A stretch of DNA of 64,000 bases from Jeotgalibacillus proteolyticus (GCF_002926065.1 NZ_PREZ01000002.1:186001-250000), one strand, 5' to 3'; shown: positions 16,754 to 27,089, counted from the stretch's first letter. Program-made: numbers and translations. Notes: a model not told the origin generated them from the letters alone.

Positions 16754-18466
16754 TTAAACCGTCGTCTTTTTAATGGAGTGGGCAAGATCAAGCAGCTCTT
16801 TTGCATGGCTGAGTGTTAAGTCAGTAATTTCCACTCCCGAGATCATCCGGCTGATTTCCTGCACTCTGTCCTTTTCTTCAAGAGGCAGAACATGTGTAAT
16901 CGTGCGATCATTTTTTACTTCCTTGGAAATAAATAAATGGCGGTCACTTATAGCTGCTACCTGCGGCAAATGAGAAATACAGAGCACCTGTGAATGAACA
17001 GAAACAGCATAAATTTTTTCGGCAATCGCCTGGGCAACCCTTCCGCTGACACCGGTATCCACTTCATCAAAAATAATGGACGTAATTCCCTGGTGTTTTG
17101 AAAAAATGGTTTTTAACGCCAGCATGATTCTGGAAATTTCACCGCCTGAGGCAACCTTCGTTAATGGCTTTAACGGCTCCCCGGGATTTGTCGAGATATA
17201 AAATTCCACGCTGTCGGTACCATCCTTTTTAAAATTCAGCTGGCGCTCCCCGGCACTTCCTTGAGCTCCATGAAAGTAAACCTCAAAAACCGCCTTATTC
17301 ATATGAAGAGCCTGCAGCTGACCATGGATTTCATCTGTTAGCATCTGTGCCCATTTCTTCCTTACTGAAGAAAGATTGTCTGCTTCAAGCGACAGATCCT
17401 CTGTAATCGACGCCCGCCTTTTTTCTAAATCTTTAATCGTTGACTCCCGATTAGTAATGGACTCAATTTCCTCTTCAATTGTTGCAGCGAACTGGACAAT
17501 TTCAGTTATTGAATTTCCGTATTTTCGTTTTAACTGATTAATTTCATTCAGGCGGTCGTCAATGACTTGAAGACGGTCAGGATCATATTCCAGCGCATCG
17601 AGCTGATGCCTGATCGAATTGCTTGCTTCCTCTAATAAATAAAAGCTGTTCGCGATTGATTCACTTGTTGGAGCAAGTGTTGCATCAATTTCAGCAGCAT
17701 CTTCAATATTCGACATCGCCAGTCCCGTCCAGTCGAGACCTTTTTGTTCTCCCTGAAGGGAATCGTAGGCTGTTTGGAGTGAGCTGAATAAACGTTCAAA
17801 ATTAACGAGTCTGCTTTTTTCTTCCAACAACTGGCTGTCTTCCTCAATTTCCAGCGCAGCTTGTTCGATTTCATTAAATTGAAACTGCAGCAGGTCAAGC
17901 CGGTGAGCCATTTGCTGTTCATTTTCTGAGAGAGCTCTTATTTGCCTCTGAACGGCTTCGTATTCCTCATAAAGCTCTGAATAAGCAGCTTTTGCAGGCT
18001 TTATTTCCTGCCCTCCAAATTGGTCCAGAAGGTTTAAATGCCTGTTTTCATCCATTAATTCCTGGCTTTCATGCTGACCATGAACATCAATAAGTGTAGC
18101 ACCGACTTCTCTTAAAATGGCAATCGTAACAAGCTTTCCATTGATCCGGCAGGCGCTTTTTCCCGTCTGTGAAATATCCCGCTTTAACAAAATCATTCCA
18201 TCTTCAATGTCAATTCCTAAATCAGCACACTTCAAATAACACGGATGTCCTTTTTCAATCGTAAAAATACCTTCGATTTCTGCTTTCTTTTCTCCATGGC
18301 GGACAAATTCAGAGGACCCTCTTCCTCCCACGAGAAGCTGGACTGCATCGATAATAATCGATTTTCCTGCACCAGTTTCTCCAGTTAAAACCGTTAACCC
18401 CTCCTCAAGGGAGAGCGCAAGTTCATCAATAATGGCAAAATTTCGAATGGATAGCTCCTGTAGCAA
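16754..18466 (-). CDS. recN: DNA repair ATPase RecN
   Basis: 570 aa SMC-like protein. Walker A GETGAGKSIIIDA near residue 30, two long coiled-coil arms (about 155-365), the ABC signature region VASGGEISRIMLAL and Walker B SIIFDEVDTGVSG in the C-terminal part. It is a cytoplasmic early responder to double-strand breaks. It follows argR by 18 nt and is probably co-transcribed with it, as in Bacillus. I saw no LexA-type box in the short gap. Confidence 0.97.
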   Translation of the reverse strand: MLQELSIRNFAIIDELALSLEEGLTVLTGETGAGKSIIIDAVQLLVGGRGSSEFVRHGEKKAEIEGIFTIEKGHPCYLKCADLGIDIEDGMILLKRDISQTGKSACRINGKLVTIAILREVGATLIDVHGQHESQELMDENRHLNLLDQFGGQEIKPAKAAYSELYEEYEAVQRQIRALSENEQQMAHRLDLLQFQFNEIEQAALEIEEDSQLLEEKSRLVNFERLFSSLQTAYDSLQGEQKGLDWTGLAMSNIEDAAEIDATLAPTSESIANSFYLLEEASNSIRHQLDALEYDPDRLQVIDDRLNEINQLKRKYGNSITEIVQFAATIEEEIESITNRESTIKDLEKRRASITEDLSLEADNLSSVRKKWAQMLTDEIHGQLQALHMNKAVFEVYFHGAQGSAGERQLNFKKDGTDSVEFYISTNPGEPLKPLTKVASGGEISRIMLALKTIFSKHQGITSIIFDEVDTGVSGRVAQAIAEKIYAVSVHSQVLCISHLPQVAAISDRHLFISKEVKNDRTITHVLPLEEKDRVQEISRMISGVEITDLTLSHAKELLDLAHSIKKTTV

Positions 18467-18484
18467 TCTAATTCACCTCAACTT

Positions 18485-18937
18485 TTACAGCATATCGATA
18501 AAACGCTGTGAAATGATGCTTGTATCTTCTTCACTTTTACAAATAATCAAACACGTATCATCCCCGCAAATAGTTCCCATAATTTCATCCCAGTCAAGAT
18601 TATCAATTAATGCGCCGATAGCGTTTGCATTTCCCGGAAGAGTTTTCATAACCAGCAGATTACCTGCCCCGTCTATGCGGACAAAAGCATCTGTCAATGT
18701 GCGTTTCAGCTTTTGCAGCGGATTAAACCGCTGATCTGCCGGAAGGCTGTATTTGTAGCGGCCATCAATCAGCGGCACCTTCACTAAATGCAGCTCTTTA
18801 ATATCTCTTGAAATAGTCGCCTGAGTTACAGGAAAACCGGCATTTTTCAGCTGGTCGACAAGCTCATCCTGGGTTTCAATATCATTGTTTACAACGATTT
18901 CTCTTATTTTAATATGACGCTGCCCTTTATTAATCAT
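18485..18937 (-). CDS. argR: Arginine repressor ArgR/AhrC
   Basis: 150 aa from the ATG at 18937 (GGAGTGGAGAAA upstream; the open frame extends 22 codons without support). N-terminal winged HTH ([14 protein letters not shown] ... [18 protein letters not shown]) and C-terminal arginine-binding hexamerisation domain with [13 protein letters not shown]. It represses arginine synthesis and activates catabolism as an arginine-bound hexamer. A near-consensus ARG box covers its own -10 region, suggesting autoregulation. Nearly identical in length to B. subtilis AhrC (149 aa). Confidence 0.97.
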   Translation of the reverse strand: MINKGQRHIKIREIVVNNDIETQDELVDQLKNAGFPVTQATISRDIKELHLVKVPLIDGRYKYSLPADQRFNPLQKLKRTLTDAFVRIDGAGNLLVMKTLPGNANAIGALIDNLDWDEIMGTICGDDTCLIICKSEEDTSIISQRFIDML

Positions 18938-18956
18938 TTTCTCCACTCCATTTTTC

Positions 18957-18974
18957 AATGAATAATTATGCATA
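18957..18974 (-). promoter_or_regulatory. ARG box over the argR promoter
   Basis: The plus strand reads AATGAATAATTATGCATA, matching 13 of 18 positions of the ARG box CATGAATAAAAATKCAAK. On the minus strand it overlaps an extended -10 (TGCATAAT) with a TTTACG -35 18 bp upstream of CATAAT. Confidence 0.55.
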
Positions 18975-19100
18975 TAGATTAATCCTACCGTAAATCCTTT
19001 CATTTGTACAACAAAAGGAGAATGTTTGAGTTCTTACCGCAGAAGTTACATTATGAAAATTTTACTTTGGATGGTTCTTTCATAGTATCCTTCCAAAGGC

Positions 19101-19131
19101 AAATAAAAAACAGCCTATTGGCTGTTTTTTA
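19101..19131 (-). terminator. Terminator of yqxC
   Basis: AAAAAACAGCC and GGCTGTTTTTT, 11-bp stem with a 4-nt loop, overlapping the yqxC stop codon. Confidence 0.8.
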
Positions 19132-19956
19132 TATTTTTGATTTTAATTCCGAATGGGCCGCTTTAACGATCCCCTGAACATCAGGAGAAGAGATTGAGTC
19201 TTCCTGCTTGCTGGTGGTAAAGGTTAAATGCAGTAAGAATTCTATATTCCCGTCTCCCCCAGTGATAGGAGAATGCGTGACTCCGGAAATACGGTAGCCT
19301 TCATCCTGTGCAAAGCGAACGATTCTCGACAGCACCTCTTCATGGATAGATGCTTCCCGCACAATCCCTTTTTTTCCTACCTGGTCGCGTCCTGCTTCAA
19401 ATTGAGGTTTTACCAGTGCTACTACCTCACTATTATCTTCAAGGAGTGTTTTTAAAACAGGAAGAATGATCCTTAAGGAAATGAAGGATACATCAATTGA
19501 AGCAAAGTTTGGCAATCCTTTTGACAGCTTGTCAGGGGTCAGGTAACGGAAATTTGTTTTTTCCATTACAACTACCCGTTCATCCTGCCTGAGCTTCCAT
19601 GCCAATTGATTACTTCCTACATCGACTGCATAAGACATTTCTGCTCCTTTTTGCAGCGCACAGTCAGTAAATCCCCCGGTAGAAGAACCTACGTCAATCA
19701 TTCTTTTTCCTGTTACATCAATATCAAAGGAGGTTAAAGCTTTTTCAAGCTTTAATCCTCCCCTGCTTACATATGGGAGAACCTTTCCTTTTATACTTAA
19801 AAGTGTATCCTCGGGGATCTTTTCTCCCGGCTTGTCCAACCGGACCTCATTGGCGAACACAAGTCCTGCCATTATTGATCTTTTTGCTTTTTCTCTGGTT
19901 TCTGCAAGGCCCTGTTCGACCATCAGAACGTCCACACGTTGTTTTTGAACCTTCAT
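19129..19956 (-). CDS. yqxC: TlyA-family rRNA methyltransferase with S4 domain (YqxC)
   Basis: 275 aa. An N-terminal S4 RNA-binding domain (about 6-66: VDVLMVEQGLAETREKAKRS) is followed by an FtsJ/RrmJ-type Rossmann methyltransferase with SAM motif IDVGSSTGGFTDCAL and ALVKPQFEAG. Relatives 2'-O-methylate rRNA (TlyA) and some were called haemolysins; rRNA modification is the more credible role, inferred from the family. It is 2 nt from dxs and likely in the same transcript. Confidence 0.92.
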   Translation of the reverse strand: MKVQKQRVDVLMVEQGLAETREKAKRSIMAGLVFANEVRLDKPGEKIPEDTLLSIKGKVLPYVSRGGLKLEKALTSFDIDVTGKRMIDVGSSTGGFTDCALQKGAEMSYAVDVGSNQLAWKLRQDERVVVMEKTNFRYLTPDKLSKGLPNFASIDVSFISLRIILPVLKTLLEDNSEVVALVKPQFEAGRDQVGKKGIVREASIHEEVLSRIVRFAQDEGYRISGVTHSPITGGDGNIEFLLHLTFTTSKQEDSISSPDVQGIVKAAHSELKSKI

Positions 19957-19958
19957 AT

Positions 19959-21851
19959 TTACGCCCTTTTTTGTTTAACAGCTGCAATCGATTGAATGAT
20001 TTCTACTGCACGATTATCTGTTAAATTGATTTCTTCCAATAATTTATCTACGCTTCCGTGCTCAATAAATTGATCCGGAATACCCATCCGATTGATTTGT
20101 ACATGAGATGCTCCCTGTGTTTGTGCAAACTCAAGCACTGCACTGCCAAATCCACCCTGCAGAACTGCTTCTTCGATGGTCAAAATCGGAAGACCCTCAG
20201 CAAAAATATCCTTAAGCATTGCTTCATCCAGCGGTTTAATAAATCTGGCATTCACAACTCTGGCAGAAATGCCTTTTGCAGCTAATTTCGTTGCCGCACT
20301 TTGGGCCATCGGGATCGTCGTGCCAAACGTTAAGATAACAGCATCAGTTCCCTTTGATAAAACCTCCCAGCTGCCAATCGGAATGGTCGTAAGCTCTTTA
20401 TCCATTGGAACGCCCAAACCGTTTCCTCTCGGATAACGCATAGCAATGGGACCTTCGTTATAGCTAATAGCTGTATTAACCATATGCTGACCTTCATTTT
20501 CGTCTTTTGGCATCATTACGACCATATTCGGCAAATGACGCAGAAATGCGATATCAAAAACTCCCTGGTGTGTTTCACCGTCGGCTCCTACGAGTCCTGC
20601 ACGGTCAATGCCGATAAATACATTTAAGTTCTGGCGGCATATATCATGCACGACCTGATCATAAGCACGCTGCAAAAATGTAGAATAAATGGCCAGGAAC
20701 GGCTTCATGTTTTGAGTTGCAAGCCCGGCTGAAAGTGTTGTGGCATGCTGTTCAGCAATTCCCACGTCAAACATCCGGTCCGGAAACTCACTGGCAAAGC
20801 CTTCAAGCTTTGACCCAACAGGCATAGCCGGGGTAACTGCAACAATTCGATCATCTTCTCTTGCCAGATTCCTCACCGTTTCGCTTACAAGGGCACTCCA
20901 GCCTGGCGCTTTAGAATTTGATTTAATTAAATCTCCAGTATCAATTTTATAGGGGCCAGTGCCGTGCCACGTTCCGATTTTATCCGTTTCAGCAGGATTA
21001 AACCCTTTTCCTTTTTTTGTAATAACATGTAATAAGACAGGTCCTTTTGTTTTCTTAGCATATTGAATATTTTCTTCGAGCTCATCAAAATTGTGTCCGT
21101 CTACAGGACCCAGATACGTAAATCCTAATTCTTCAAAGAAAACTCCCGAAACCAGCAGATATTTTAAGCTGTCTTTTACGCGTTCAGCAGTTGATGCAAG
21201 CTTTCCGCCTACTGCAGGGATCTTCTTTAATAAATACTCAAGCTCATCTTTGGCCTTATTATATTTTCCAGCAGTACGCAAACGTCCCAATACACTATGG
21301 AGAGCGCCTACATTTGGCGCTATGGACATTTCATTATCATTTAAGATAACGGTAATGTCTTTTTTCTCATGGCCAATATGGTTTAATGCTTCAAGCGCCA
21401 TACCGCCTGTTAAAGCACCGTCTCCTATAATTGGCACAACATAATTGGACTCTCCTTTAATATCGCGCGCGATTGCCATCCCCATTGCTGCGGATAAAGA
21501 GGTAGAGCTATGCCCCGTCTCCCATACATCATGCTCGCTTTCAATCATTTTAGGAAAGCCGCAAAGTCCTTTAAACTGACGGAGCGTGTCAAACTGGTCT
21601 CCTCTGCCGGTCAGTATTTTATGAACATATGATTGATGGCCTACATCCCATAGGAGCTTGTCTTTAGGGCTATCAAAATGCTTATGCAATGCCAGCGTTA
21701 ATTCAACTACTCCCAGGTTTGGGCCTATATGTCCTCCGGTAGCAGAAAGATTTCCGATCAGAAATTGTCGAATGTCCTCACTTAGACTCTCGAGCTCTGC
21801 TTTATTCATGTCTTTTAATACGGACGGATCCTTTATCATTGAAACATCCAT
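19959..21851 (-). CDS. dxs: 1-deoxy-D-xylulose-5-phosphate synthase
   Basis: 630 aa from the ATG at 21851; a GTG three codons earlier is an alternative. Thiamine diphosphate enzyme: [28 protein letters not shown], the [15 protein letters not shown] cofactor motif with [16 protein letters not shown], and the pyrimidine-binding half with DVGIAEQHA and [10 protein letters not shown]. It condenses pyruvate and glyceraldehyde 3-phosphate in the first step of the MEP isoprenoid pathway. The pathway prenyltransferase ispA lies on the same strand just beyond oapA and OLE. Confidence 0.97.
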   Translation of the reverse strand: MDVSMIKDPSVLKDMNKAELESLSEDIRQFLIGNLSATGGHIGPNLGVVELTLALHKHFDSPKDKLLWDVGHQSYVHKILTGRGDQFDTLRQFKGLCGFPKMIESEHDVWETGHSSTSLSAAMGMAIARDIKGESNYVVPIIGDGALTGGMALEALNHIGHEKKDITVILNDNEMSIAPNVGALHSVLGRLRTAGKYNKAKDELEYLLKKIPAVGGKLASTAERVKDSLKYLLVSGVFFEELGFTYLGPVDGHNFDELEENIQYAKKTKGPVLLHVITKKGKGFNPAETDKIGTWHGTGPYKIDTGDLIKSNSKAPGWSALVSETVRNLAREDDRIVAVTPAMPVGSKLEGFASEFPDRMFDVGIAEQHATTLSAGLATQNMKPFLAIYSTFLQRAYDQVVHDICRQNLNVFIGIDRAGLVGADGETHQGVFDIAFLRHLPNMVVMMPKDENEGQHMVNTAISYNEGPIAMRYPRGNGLGVPMDKELTTIPIGSWEVLSKGTDAVILTFGTTIPMAQSAATKLAAKGISARVVNARFIKPLDEAMLKDIFAEGLPILTIEEAVLQGGFGSAVLEFAQTQGASHVQINRMGIPDQFIEHGSVDKLLEEINLTDNRAVEIIQSIAAVKQKRA

Positions 21852-21876
21852 TTGGATCACTCACTTTCATCCAGAT

Positions 21877-22482
21877 TCAGTTGTCCTGTTTTTTCGTTTT
21901 ATTTTTCTTTGTATCCTTTATTATAACAATATGTAGCTTTTCCTCAAGAAATTGTAGAGTTTTGCCGACTTGAAAGATGATATCCCGTGAAAATTGTATC
22001 GCAATTGACTTCCCGATTGCCTTCCCACCAACTGTCAGAGCAGCAATAATACTCGTTAAACCGATATTAAGAGAATTTTCCAGAACAGAACTCGTTCCTG
22101 TTTGAAAATCCTGAGCAAGCTGAATAATAACAATCGTTGCGGCCGCTCCACTTATTATACCCGCAATATCACCAATTACATCATTACAAAAGCTCGCAAA
22201 ACGATCCGCATTTCGTACAATGCGGATGGAATGGCGAGCACCATATACTTTATTTGAAGCCATCGAGTGGTACGGTTTTTCATCGGCGGCAGTTGCTGCA
22301 ATGCCGAGCATATCAAAAAATACCCCGATCACAACAATGGCAAGGACCACCAGCAGGCCAACTGTCCAGTCTACCTGGTTTAGAACGCTTGTGGATGCCA
22401 GTGAAAAAATAGCCGCTAACACAGCAGTGATAACGGCTATACTTATACTCCATTTTAATGATTTATGTAAAAAGCTTCGCAT
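21877..22482 (-). CDS. oapA: OLE RNA-associated membrane protein OapA
   Basis: 201 aa from the ATG at 22482 (GGTG 11 nt upstream; a GTG at 22494 would add four residues). Four hydrophobic segments, about 12-34, 40-63, 102-122 and 137-158, a central polar loop (DEKPYHSMASNKVYGARHSIRIVRNADR) and a very basic tail ending KDTKKNKTKKQDN, suited to RNA contact. Size, topology and position directly 3' of the OLE RNA region and 5' of dxs match OapA, the membrane protein that binds OLE RNA in Halalkalibacterium halodurans. There the complex is linked to cold and ethanol tolerance and magnesium homeostasis. Recognition is by context plus topology; I could not run a profile. Confidence 0.85.
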   Translation of the reverse strand: MRSFLHKSLKWSISIAVITAVLAAIFSLASTSVLNQVDWTVGLLVVLAIVVIGVFFDMLGIAATAADEKPYHSMASNKVYGARHSIRIVRNADRFASFCNDVIGDIAGIISGAAATIVIIQLAQDFQTGTSSVLENSLNIGLTSIIAALTVGGKAIGKSIAIQFSRDIIFQVGKTLQFLEEKLHIVIIKDTKKNKTKKQDN

Positions 22483-22514
22483 CTTTATGTACACACCAAT
22501 CTAATAATATGGGG

Positions 22515-23100
22515 GTCATGATTGAAGTAAAAATTACGGCTTAGGTCCAGTAGGTTTTCCCAGATCAGTACTGGTTGTTGCCATCCCAGCGGTTTCCCTT
22601 TAAATCAATCTCGGCAATGTCACCATTTGCCGGACTGGATTGCCACTTAGTCCGTACTGTAATCCCTCAATCATGCAGCCTTGCGACAGTCTAGGAGATT
22701 TCCTCAACAGCCTAACACTAGATTCCTTATCCTCTTTTGCAGAGAAGATTTCATGCGGACGGAAAAGAACATATTAATGGCCAACTAATGTGTTCTCTAT
22801 AACCGCAATCCCCTCTAACTCCACTCAAGGCAGGCTACGCTGCGGATGATTGTCATCACTTCCGCAGGTTTATACAATCGTCTTTACGCATATGCGTTTG
22901 CCAGCTAAAGAACGAAAGCCTCCGCGGTTTGCGGGTCATCGCCCACATGCCATTGTGGATCGCCCGAAAACCTTACTCCCGGAAAAAGCCCAAAGCTGGG
23001 CGCCTCAAGCCAAGACCAGGAACTTCATCGATATGCCCTTTAGTGGATTTTTAGGCCCACCTTCGGAATCGGCAGACTGACTAGAATACTGCACCACCCT
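22515..23100 (-). ncRNA. ole: OLE RNA (ornate, large, extremophilic)
   Basis: About 590 nt without a credible gene on either strand, GC-richer than other intergenic DNA here. It sits exactly where OLE RNA lies in Bacilli: after ispA-xseB-xseA and before a multi-pass membrane gene and dxs. An extended -10 promoter (23108-23116) would start it near 23100. Hairpins are visible: GCCCA/TGGGC (22988-23001), the palindrome at 22886-22897 (ACGCAT/ATGCGT) and CCAGTA/TACTGG near the 3' end (22547-22574). No U-tract terminator was seen at the 3' end, so read-through into oapA or processing is likely. The family length is about 600 nt. Exact ends are inferred. Confidence 0.85.
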
Positions 23101-23113
23101 GAAAACGATTATA
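23100..23113 (-). promoter_or_regulatory. Near-consensus cre over the OLE promoter
   Basis: Plus strand TGAAAACGATTATA matches 13 of 14 positions of TGWAANCGNTNWCA; the reverse complement also scores 13 of 14. It covers the -10 element and the predicted start site, a position where CcpA binding would block transcription. One mismatch in an AT-rich promoter may be chance. Confidence 0.35.
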
Positions 23114-23116
23114 ACA
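23108..23116 (-). promoter_or_regulatory. Extended -10 promoter of OLE RNA
   Basis: Minus strand TGTTATAAT: a perfect -10 hexamer with the TGn extension. No good -35 lies 17 bp upstream, which extended -10 promoters tolerate. It lies in the gap after the ispA stop codon. Confidence 0.6.
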
Positions 23117-23145
23117 TAAATTAGCTTTATTTTATTCTTTAATGC

Positions 23146-24024
23146 TTATGAAGTGCGATTGACAACCATGTCTGCAAGTTCATGAAGCAGATTATTTTGT
23201 AACGGAAGATCTTCTAAAGCAGCTTTCGCCAGATGGAGATGCTGACTTAGCTTTTCTTTTGCTCCCTGCATTCCTAATAGCGCAGGATAAGTGCTTTTGT
23301 TGCGTGATTCATCACTTCCCACAGGTTTTCCGATCTCAATTTCGTTCCCTTCAACATCAAGTACATCATCACGAATTTGAAAAGCCAGGCCGATATGAAG
23401 AGCATAATCCTCAAGCTTTCTCTGCTGTTCTTCAGTAACACCGCTCATAATACTGCCTGCACTAACTGAAAACTGAAGCAGTAGGCCTGTTTTCCGCAAG
23501 TGAATGGACTCAAGTTCATCCGCCGTCAATTGTGTATTTTCCCCTTCAATATCTGCAACCTGGCCGCCTACCATTCCTTCAGCTCCCGCTCTAAGAGAAA
23601 GAGAAGATATCAGTTCAAGCTTCTGCCGGTCTGTAAAGGGACTGGTTGAAAGGAGGTAAAAGCTATGAGTCAATAAGGCGTCGCCTGCGAGAATAGCTAA
23701 CGCTTCCCCGTAGACTTTATGGTTGGTCGGCTTCCCTCTTCGAAGATCATCATCATCCATGCTAGGAAGGTCATCATGGATAAGCGAGTAGGTGTGAACC
23801 ATTTCAATTGCAGCAGCGGCTTTCACCCCTTTTGAACAATCTGCACCAAACGCGCTCATCACTGCAAGCATCAGAATTGGACGGATTCTTTTCCCTCCCG
23901 CTGTTAAAGAATAGTGCATGGATTTTTTTAATGAAAGAGGTGCCTTAAGGCGGTCTATTTCGTCAACCATTACAGATTCAACCATATCTTTATACGTTTT
24001 TATAAATGACTGAAGCTCCGTCAT
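23146..24024 (-). CDS. ispA: Farnesyl diphosphate synthase (geranyltranstransferase)
   Basis: 292 aa all-alpha prenyltransferase. First Asp-rich motif [10 protein letters not shown] (84-93), GGKRIRP near 43, second Asp-rich motif in [12 protein letters not shown] near 221. It condenses isopentenyl and dimethylallyl diphosphates to farnesyl diphosphate for quinones and undecaprenyl carriers. The start overlaps the xseB stop by 4 nt. The OLE promoter follows its stop within about 40 nt. Confidence 0.96.
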   Translation of the reverse strand: MTELQSFIKTYKDMVESVMVDEIDRLKAPLSLKKSMHYSLTAGGKRIRPILMLAVMSAFGADCSKGVKAAAAIEMVHTYSLIHDDLPSMDDDDLRRGKPTNHKVYGEALAILAGDALLTHSFYLLSTSPFTDRQKLELISSLSLRAGAEGMVGGQVADIEGENTQLTADELESIHLRKTGLLLQFSVSAGSIMSGVTEEQQRKLEDYALHIGLAFQIRDDVLDVEGNEIEIGKPVGSDESRNKSTYPALLGMQGAKEKLSQHLHLAKAALEDLPLQNNLLHELADMVVNRTS

Positions 24025-24260
24025 GATGTAGAATCCTCATCTTGAATAGAGAGCGGCTTTTCTCCTTCTTCTGTTATCACTGTAGCCATTTGTTTCTCTG
24101 CCCGCTGAAGCTTATCATGGCAAAGCTTAGAAAGCTCAACCCCTTTTTGATAAATGGATAACGCTTCTTCTAAGGGAACATCGCCCTCTTCAAGCTTTGT
24201 AACAATTGATTCTAGCTGATTCATTGCTTCTTCAAATGTAATTTGTTTTTTTTCAGGCAT
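24021..24260 (-). CDS. xseB: Exodeoxyribonuclease VII small subunit
   Basis: 79 aa, the normal length. It is a short helical hairpin ([32 protein letters not shown]) with the family LExGxxxLEEAL pattern. It associates in several copies with XseA in the single-strand-specific nuclease. Its ATG overlaps the xseA stop by one base (TAATG) and its end overlaps ispA by four, so the three are translationally coupled. Confidence 0.96.
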   Translation of the reverse strand: MPEKKQITFEEAMNQLESIVTKLEEGDVPLEEALSIYQKGVELSKLCHDKLQRAEKQMATVITEEGEKPLSIQDEDSTS

Positions 24261-25609
24261 TACTTTTCACGCTCCTTGACTTCATTAACCTCACACCATA
24301 GCTCTTTAGTTGAAAGAGCCACTTTTATTTGCTCCCCAGCCGAAACCGTAGAGTCATCTTTAATTAGACGGTTTTCTTTATCATACACCAAACTGTAGCC
24401 TCTTTTCATAATTCTAAGCGGACTGAGTGCTTCAAGAGTTGATAAGATGCCATTAAACTGAGACTGATTTTGCTTTAGCACTTCGTTCATCCTGTATTGA
24501 ATCGAACGGTTAAGGTGTGCTAATCGTTCATTCTGACGAATCAGCAGCTGCTCAGGATGCATTCTTTGAAGACGTCTGTCCAGACTTTTCCAAGCCTCCC
24601 TGCGTGTATCAGTCGCCTGGTAAAGCTCCCTCCTTAATTGAGAGGACAGCCGGTCAAGCCTTTCCATCTGCTGCTGATATAATCTTTCAGGCTTTTTAAA
24701 TACCATTGAGCCGGAAAGAAGGGATAACTGATGCCTTTTAACATTCAAAAACTCATTCATCGCCCTTGTATTTCTTATTTCCTTCGTCAAAAGACGTTCT
24801 CTTACTTCATCGATATGCGGAACTGCCATTTCCGCTGCAGCAGTGGGGGTTGGTGCCCGCCGGTCAGCAGCAAAATCAGCGATAGTTGTATCTGTTTCAT
24901 GTCCGACAGCTGAAATCACAGGGATTCCAAAACCCGCAATTCTGCGAGCCACTTTTTCTTCATTAAAGGACCAAAGTTCTTCAATTGATCCTCCTCCTCT
25001 GCCGATAATGAGAAGGTCAAGCGAGGAATCTTTTGAAGCCAGATCCATAGCTTGTACGATGCTTTGAACAGCCTTATCCCCCTGGACCGATGCAGGATAA
25101 AGCTTCACTTTTGCGATCGGATATCTTCGCTCAATGGTCGTAATAATATCCCTGATCACTGCGCCGGTCGGGGAGGTTACAACTCCTATTGTTTGGGGAA
25201 ACGGAGGCAGCGTTTTTTTTCCTGCAGGGTCAAATAGGCCTTCCTTTGACAGCTTTTCCTTCAGCTGTTCATAAGCTAAAAACAGTGCACCTATTCCCTC
25301 AGGCTCCATCGATTTTACATAAAGCTGGTATTGTCCGGACGCCTCATACACTGATGCATCTGCTGTTACCAGCACCATCATGCCATTTTCCGGCTGAAAT
25401 TTAAGCCTGCTGCTGTTTGCTTGAAACATTACAGCAAGGATCCTAGCTTTATCATCCTTTAGAGTAAAATAACAATGTCCGCTCGAATGACGTTTAAAGT
25501 TTGAAATTTCACCTTTAATAAAAAGGTTTGACAGGTGAGGATCTGCATCAAATTTTCTTTTTATGTATTTAGTCAGAGCTTGAACGGTCAAATATTTTGG
25601 ATCGTTCAT
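24260..25609 (-). CDS. xseA: Exodeoxyribonuclease VII large subunit
   Basis: 449 aa from the ATG at 25609 (AAAGGAAGTGATAGC before it); the 30 upstream codons of open frame include the folD terminator and are not coding. N-terminal OB fold (about 6-100, [23 protein letters not shown]), catalytic domain with [28 protein letters not shown] and [21 protein letters not shown], then a long coiled coil. It degrades single-stranded DNA into short acid-soluble pieces in repair. It starts the xseA-xseB-ispA cluster. Confidence 0.96.
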   Translation of the reverse strand: MNDPKYLTVQALTKYIKRKFDADPHLSNLFIKGEISNFKRHSSGHCYFTLKDDKARILAVMFQANSSRLKFQPENGMMVLVTADASVYEASGQYQLYVKSMEPEGIGALFLAYEQLKEKLSKEGLFDPAGKKTLPPFPQTIGVVTSPTGAVIRDIITTIERRYPIAKVKLYPASVQGDKAVQSIVQAMDLASKDSSLDLLIIGRGGGSIEELWSFNEEKVARRIAGFGIPVISAVGHETDTTIADFAADRRAPTPTAAAEMAVPHIDEVRERLLTKEIRNTRAMNEFLNVKRHQLSLLSGSMVFKKPERLYQQQMERLDRLSSQLRRELYQATDTRREAWKSLDRRLQRMHPEQLLIRQNERLAHLNRSIQYRMNEVLKQNQSQFNGILSTLEALSPLRIMKRGYSLVYDKENRLIKDDSTVSAGEQIKVALSTKELWCEVNEVKEREK

Positions 25610-25654
25610 GCTATCACTTCCTTTGTTTTTGAATAACTGGCAGTGTTCAGTCTT

Positions 25655-25694
25655 AAAAAGGAGCAGGCTCAAAATCTGAGCCGGCTCCTTTTCT
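25655..25694 (-). terminator. Terminator of the folD transcript
   Basis: AAAAAGGAGC-AGGCTC and GAGCC-GGCTCCTTTT make a stem of about 15 bp with one bulge and a 7-nt loop; U-run on the minus strand. Confidence 0.8.
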
Positions 25695-25702
25695 ATCAAT
25701 TG

Positions 25703-26557
25703 TTATTTAGATAAGAAACGCTCTGCAGATTGGACGGTATTAGCCAGAAGCATGGTAATAGTCATAGGACCGACCCCTCCTGGGACAGGTGTGATCGCGG
25801 CTGCTTTTTGCAGACAATCTTCAAAATCAACATCCCCGCAAAGCTTTCCGTTCTCGTCACGGTTCATCCCTACGTCAATAATAACAACGCCCTCTTTAAT
25901 GTGATCAGCGGTTATCAGTTTGATTACTCCTACAGCAGCAATCAGGATATCTGCCTGTCTGGTATGATAAGCCAAATCTTTTGTTCTTGAATGGCAATAC
26001 GTAACAGTTGCATGTTCCTTAAGCAGGAGCTGTCCCATTGGTTTTCCGACAATATTGCTTCTTCCTACAATTACCGCATGTTTACCGGAAAGTTCAACAT
26101 CTTGATGTTTAAGCATCTCTATAATTCCATAAGGGGTACACGGAACAAAAGCGTCTCCCCCCGTCATCAATCTGCCGGCATTAATTGGATGAAACCCATC
26201 AACATCCTTAGAAGGATTGATCGCTTCAATCACTGTCAGTTCATCAATATGTGAAGGCAGTGGCAGCTGTACCAGTATTCCGTGAATAGAGCTGTCATGA
26301 TTGAGCTCATCTACTTTTTCAAGCAGCTCCTCCTGGGTTAGCCCGCTGTCGAGTGTAATCAGAACAGAATGCATGCCGATCTTTTCACATGCTTTTTGTT
26401 TCATGGATACATAGGTTTTTGAAGCCTGGTTATCCCCTACTAACACAACAGCAAGGCCTGGCGTTACTCCATTTTCTTTCAGAAGGTCTACCCTTTTTTT
26501 TATAGAACTGCGGATTTCTTCAGATATCTTTTTGCCGTCAATAATTGCTGCGGTCAT
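25703..26557 (-). CDS. folD: Methylene-tetrahydrofolate dehydrogenase/cyclohydrolase FolD
   Basis: 284 aa. Signatures [14 protein letters not shown] (catalytic Tyr and Lys), [25 protein letters not shown] and [18 protein letters not shown] are all present. The bifunctional cytoplasmic enzyme oxidises 5,10-methylene-THF to 10-formyl-THF, linking one-carbon units, including those from glycine cleavage (gcv genes at 44.4-48.3 kb), to purine synthesis. It is 22 nt downstream of nusB and closed by its own terminator. Confidence 0.97.
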   Translation of the reverse strand: MTAAIIDGKKISEEIRSSIKKRVDLLKENGVTPGLAVVLVGDNQASKTYVSMKQKACEKIGMHSVLITLDSGLTQEELLEKVDELNHDSSIHGILVQLPLPSHIDELTVIEAINPSKDVDGFHPINAGRLMTGGDAFVPCTPYGIIEMLKHQDVELSGKHAVIVGRSNIVGKPMGQLLLKEHATVTYCHSRTKDLAYHTRQADILIAAVGVIKLITADHIKEGVVIIDVGMNRDENGKLCGDVDFEDCLQKAAAITPVPGGVGPMTITMLLANTVQSAERFLSK

Positions 26558-26579
26558 AAACGTATTGCCTCCCGTGATT

Positions 26580-26981
26580 TTAATCCCGTGAATTCAATGT
26601 ATCTAAGAGTTTAGATAAGATCCCATTCACGAATTTACTTGATTTTTCATCACCGAATCGCTTGGAAATTTCAACTGCTTCGTTTAGCACCACATTTTGA
26701 GGTACATCTTCTTTTTTATAAATGAGCTCAAAAAGCGCTACCCGAAGAATGTTCAGATCAACTCTCGCCAGCCGTTCCATTTTCCAGCGTTCGAGATGAG
26801 CTTGAATAAGCTGGTCAATTTCCTCTTTATGTTCTTTTACACCCAGCACCAAAGATTCAAGATATGAATCCTTCTCTTCATCTTCCATTACGTTTTCGAT
26901 AGCCTCAAGGGGCTCCATCTCATTCATGTCCATTTGAAAAAGAGCCTGGAGCGCCTTTTCTCGAGCCGTTCTTCTTTTCAT
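26580..26981 (-). CDS. nusB: Transcription antitermination factor NusB
   Basis: 133 aa, all helical. It opens [18 protein letters not shown], the characteristic NusB start, and has the arginine-rich N-terminus that binds boxA RNA, then [16 protein letters not shown] and [23 protein letters not shown]. With NusE (S10) it promotes rRNA antitermination. It lies 150 nt after yqhY with a terminator between, and directly before folD. Confidence 0.97.
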   Translation of the reverse strand: MKRRTAREKALQALFQMDMNEMEPLEAIENVMEDEEKDSYLESLVLGVKEHKEEIDQLIQAHLERWKMERLARVDLNILRVALFELIYKKEDVPQNVVLNEAVEISKRFGDEKSSKFVNGILSKLLDTLNSRD

Positions 26982-27089
26982 TTCTTTTTAAACTCCTTCA
27001 CTAATTACGTAAGTTTCCATGTCATAAAAAGATCATAGCACAAAATTCCCGCAGCGACTAACCAAACCTGGCCTAATCATTATTTTCTA

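Noticed and set aside
18467-18484. LexA/SOS box for recN
   Set aside because: The gap to argR is only 18 nt and contains no CGAAC-N4-GTTCG pattern.
22850-23080. 76-codon plus-strand frame beginning MSSLPQVYTIVF inside the long gap
   Set aside because: It lies antisense to OLE RNA, has no ribosome-binding site and no protein-like composition.
22515-23100. Group II intron remnant or decayed insertion sequence
   Set aside because: No reverse transcriptase or transposase fragments, no terminal repeats; position and neighbours fit OLE RNA much better.
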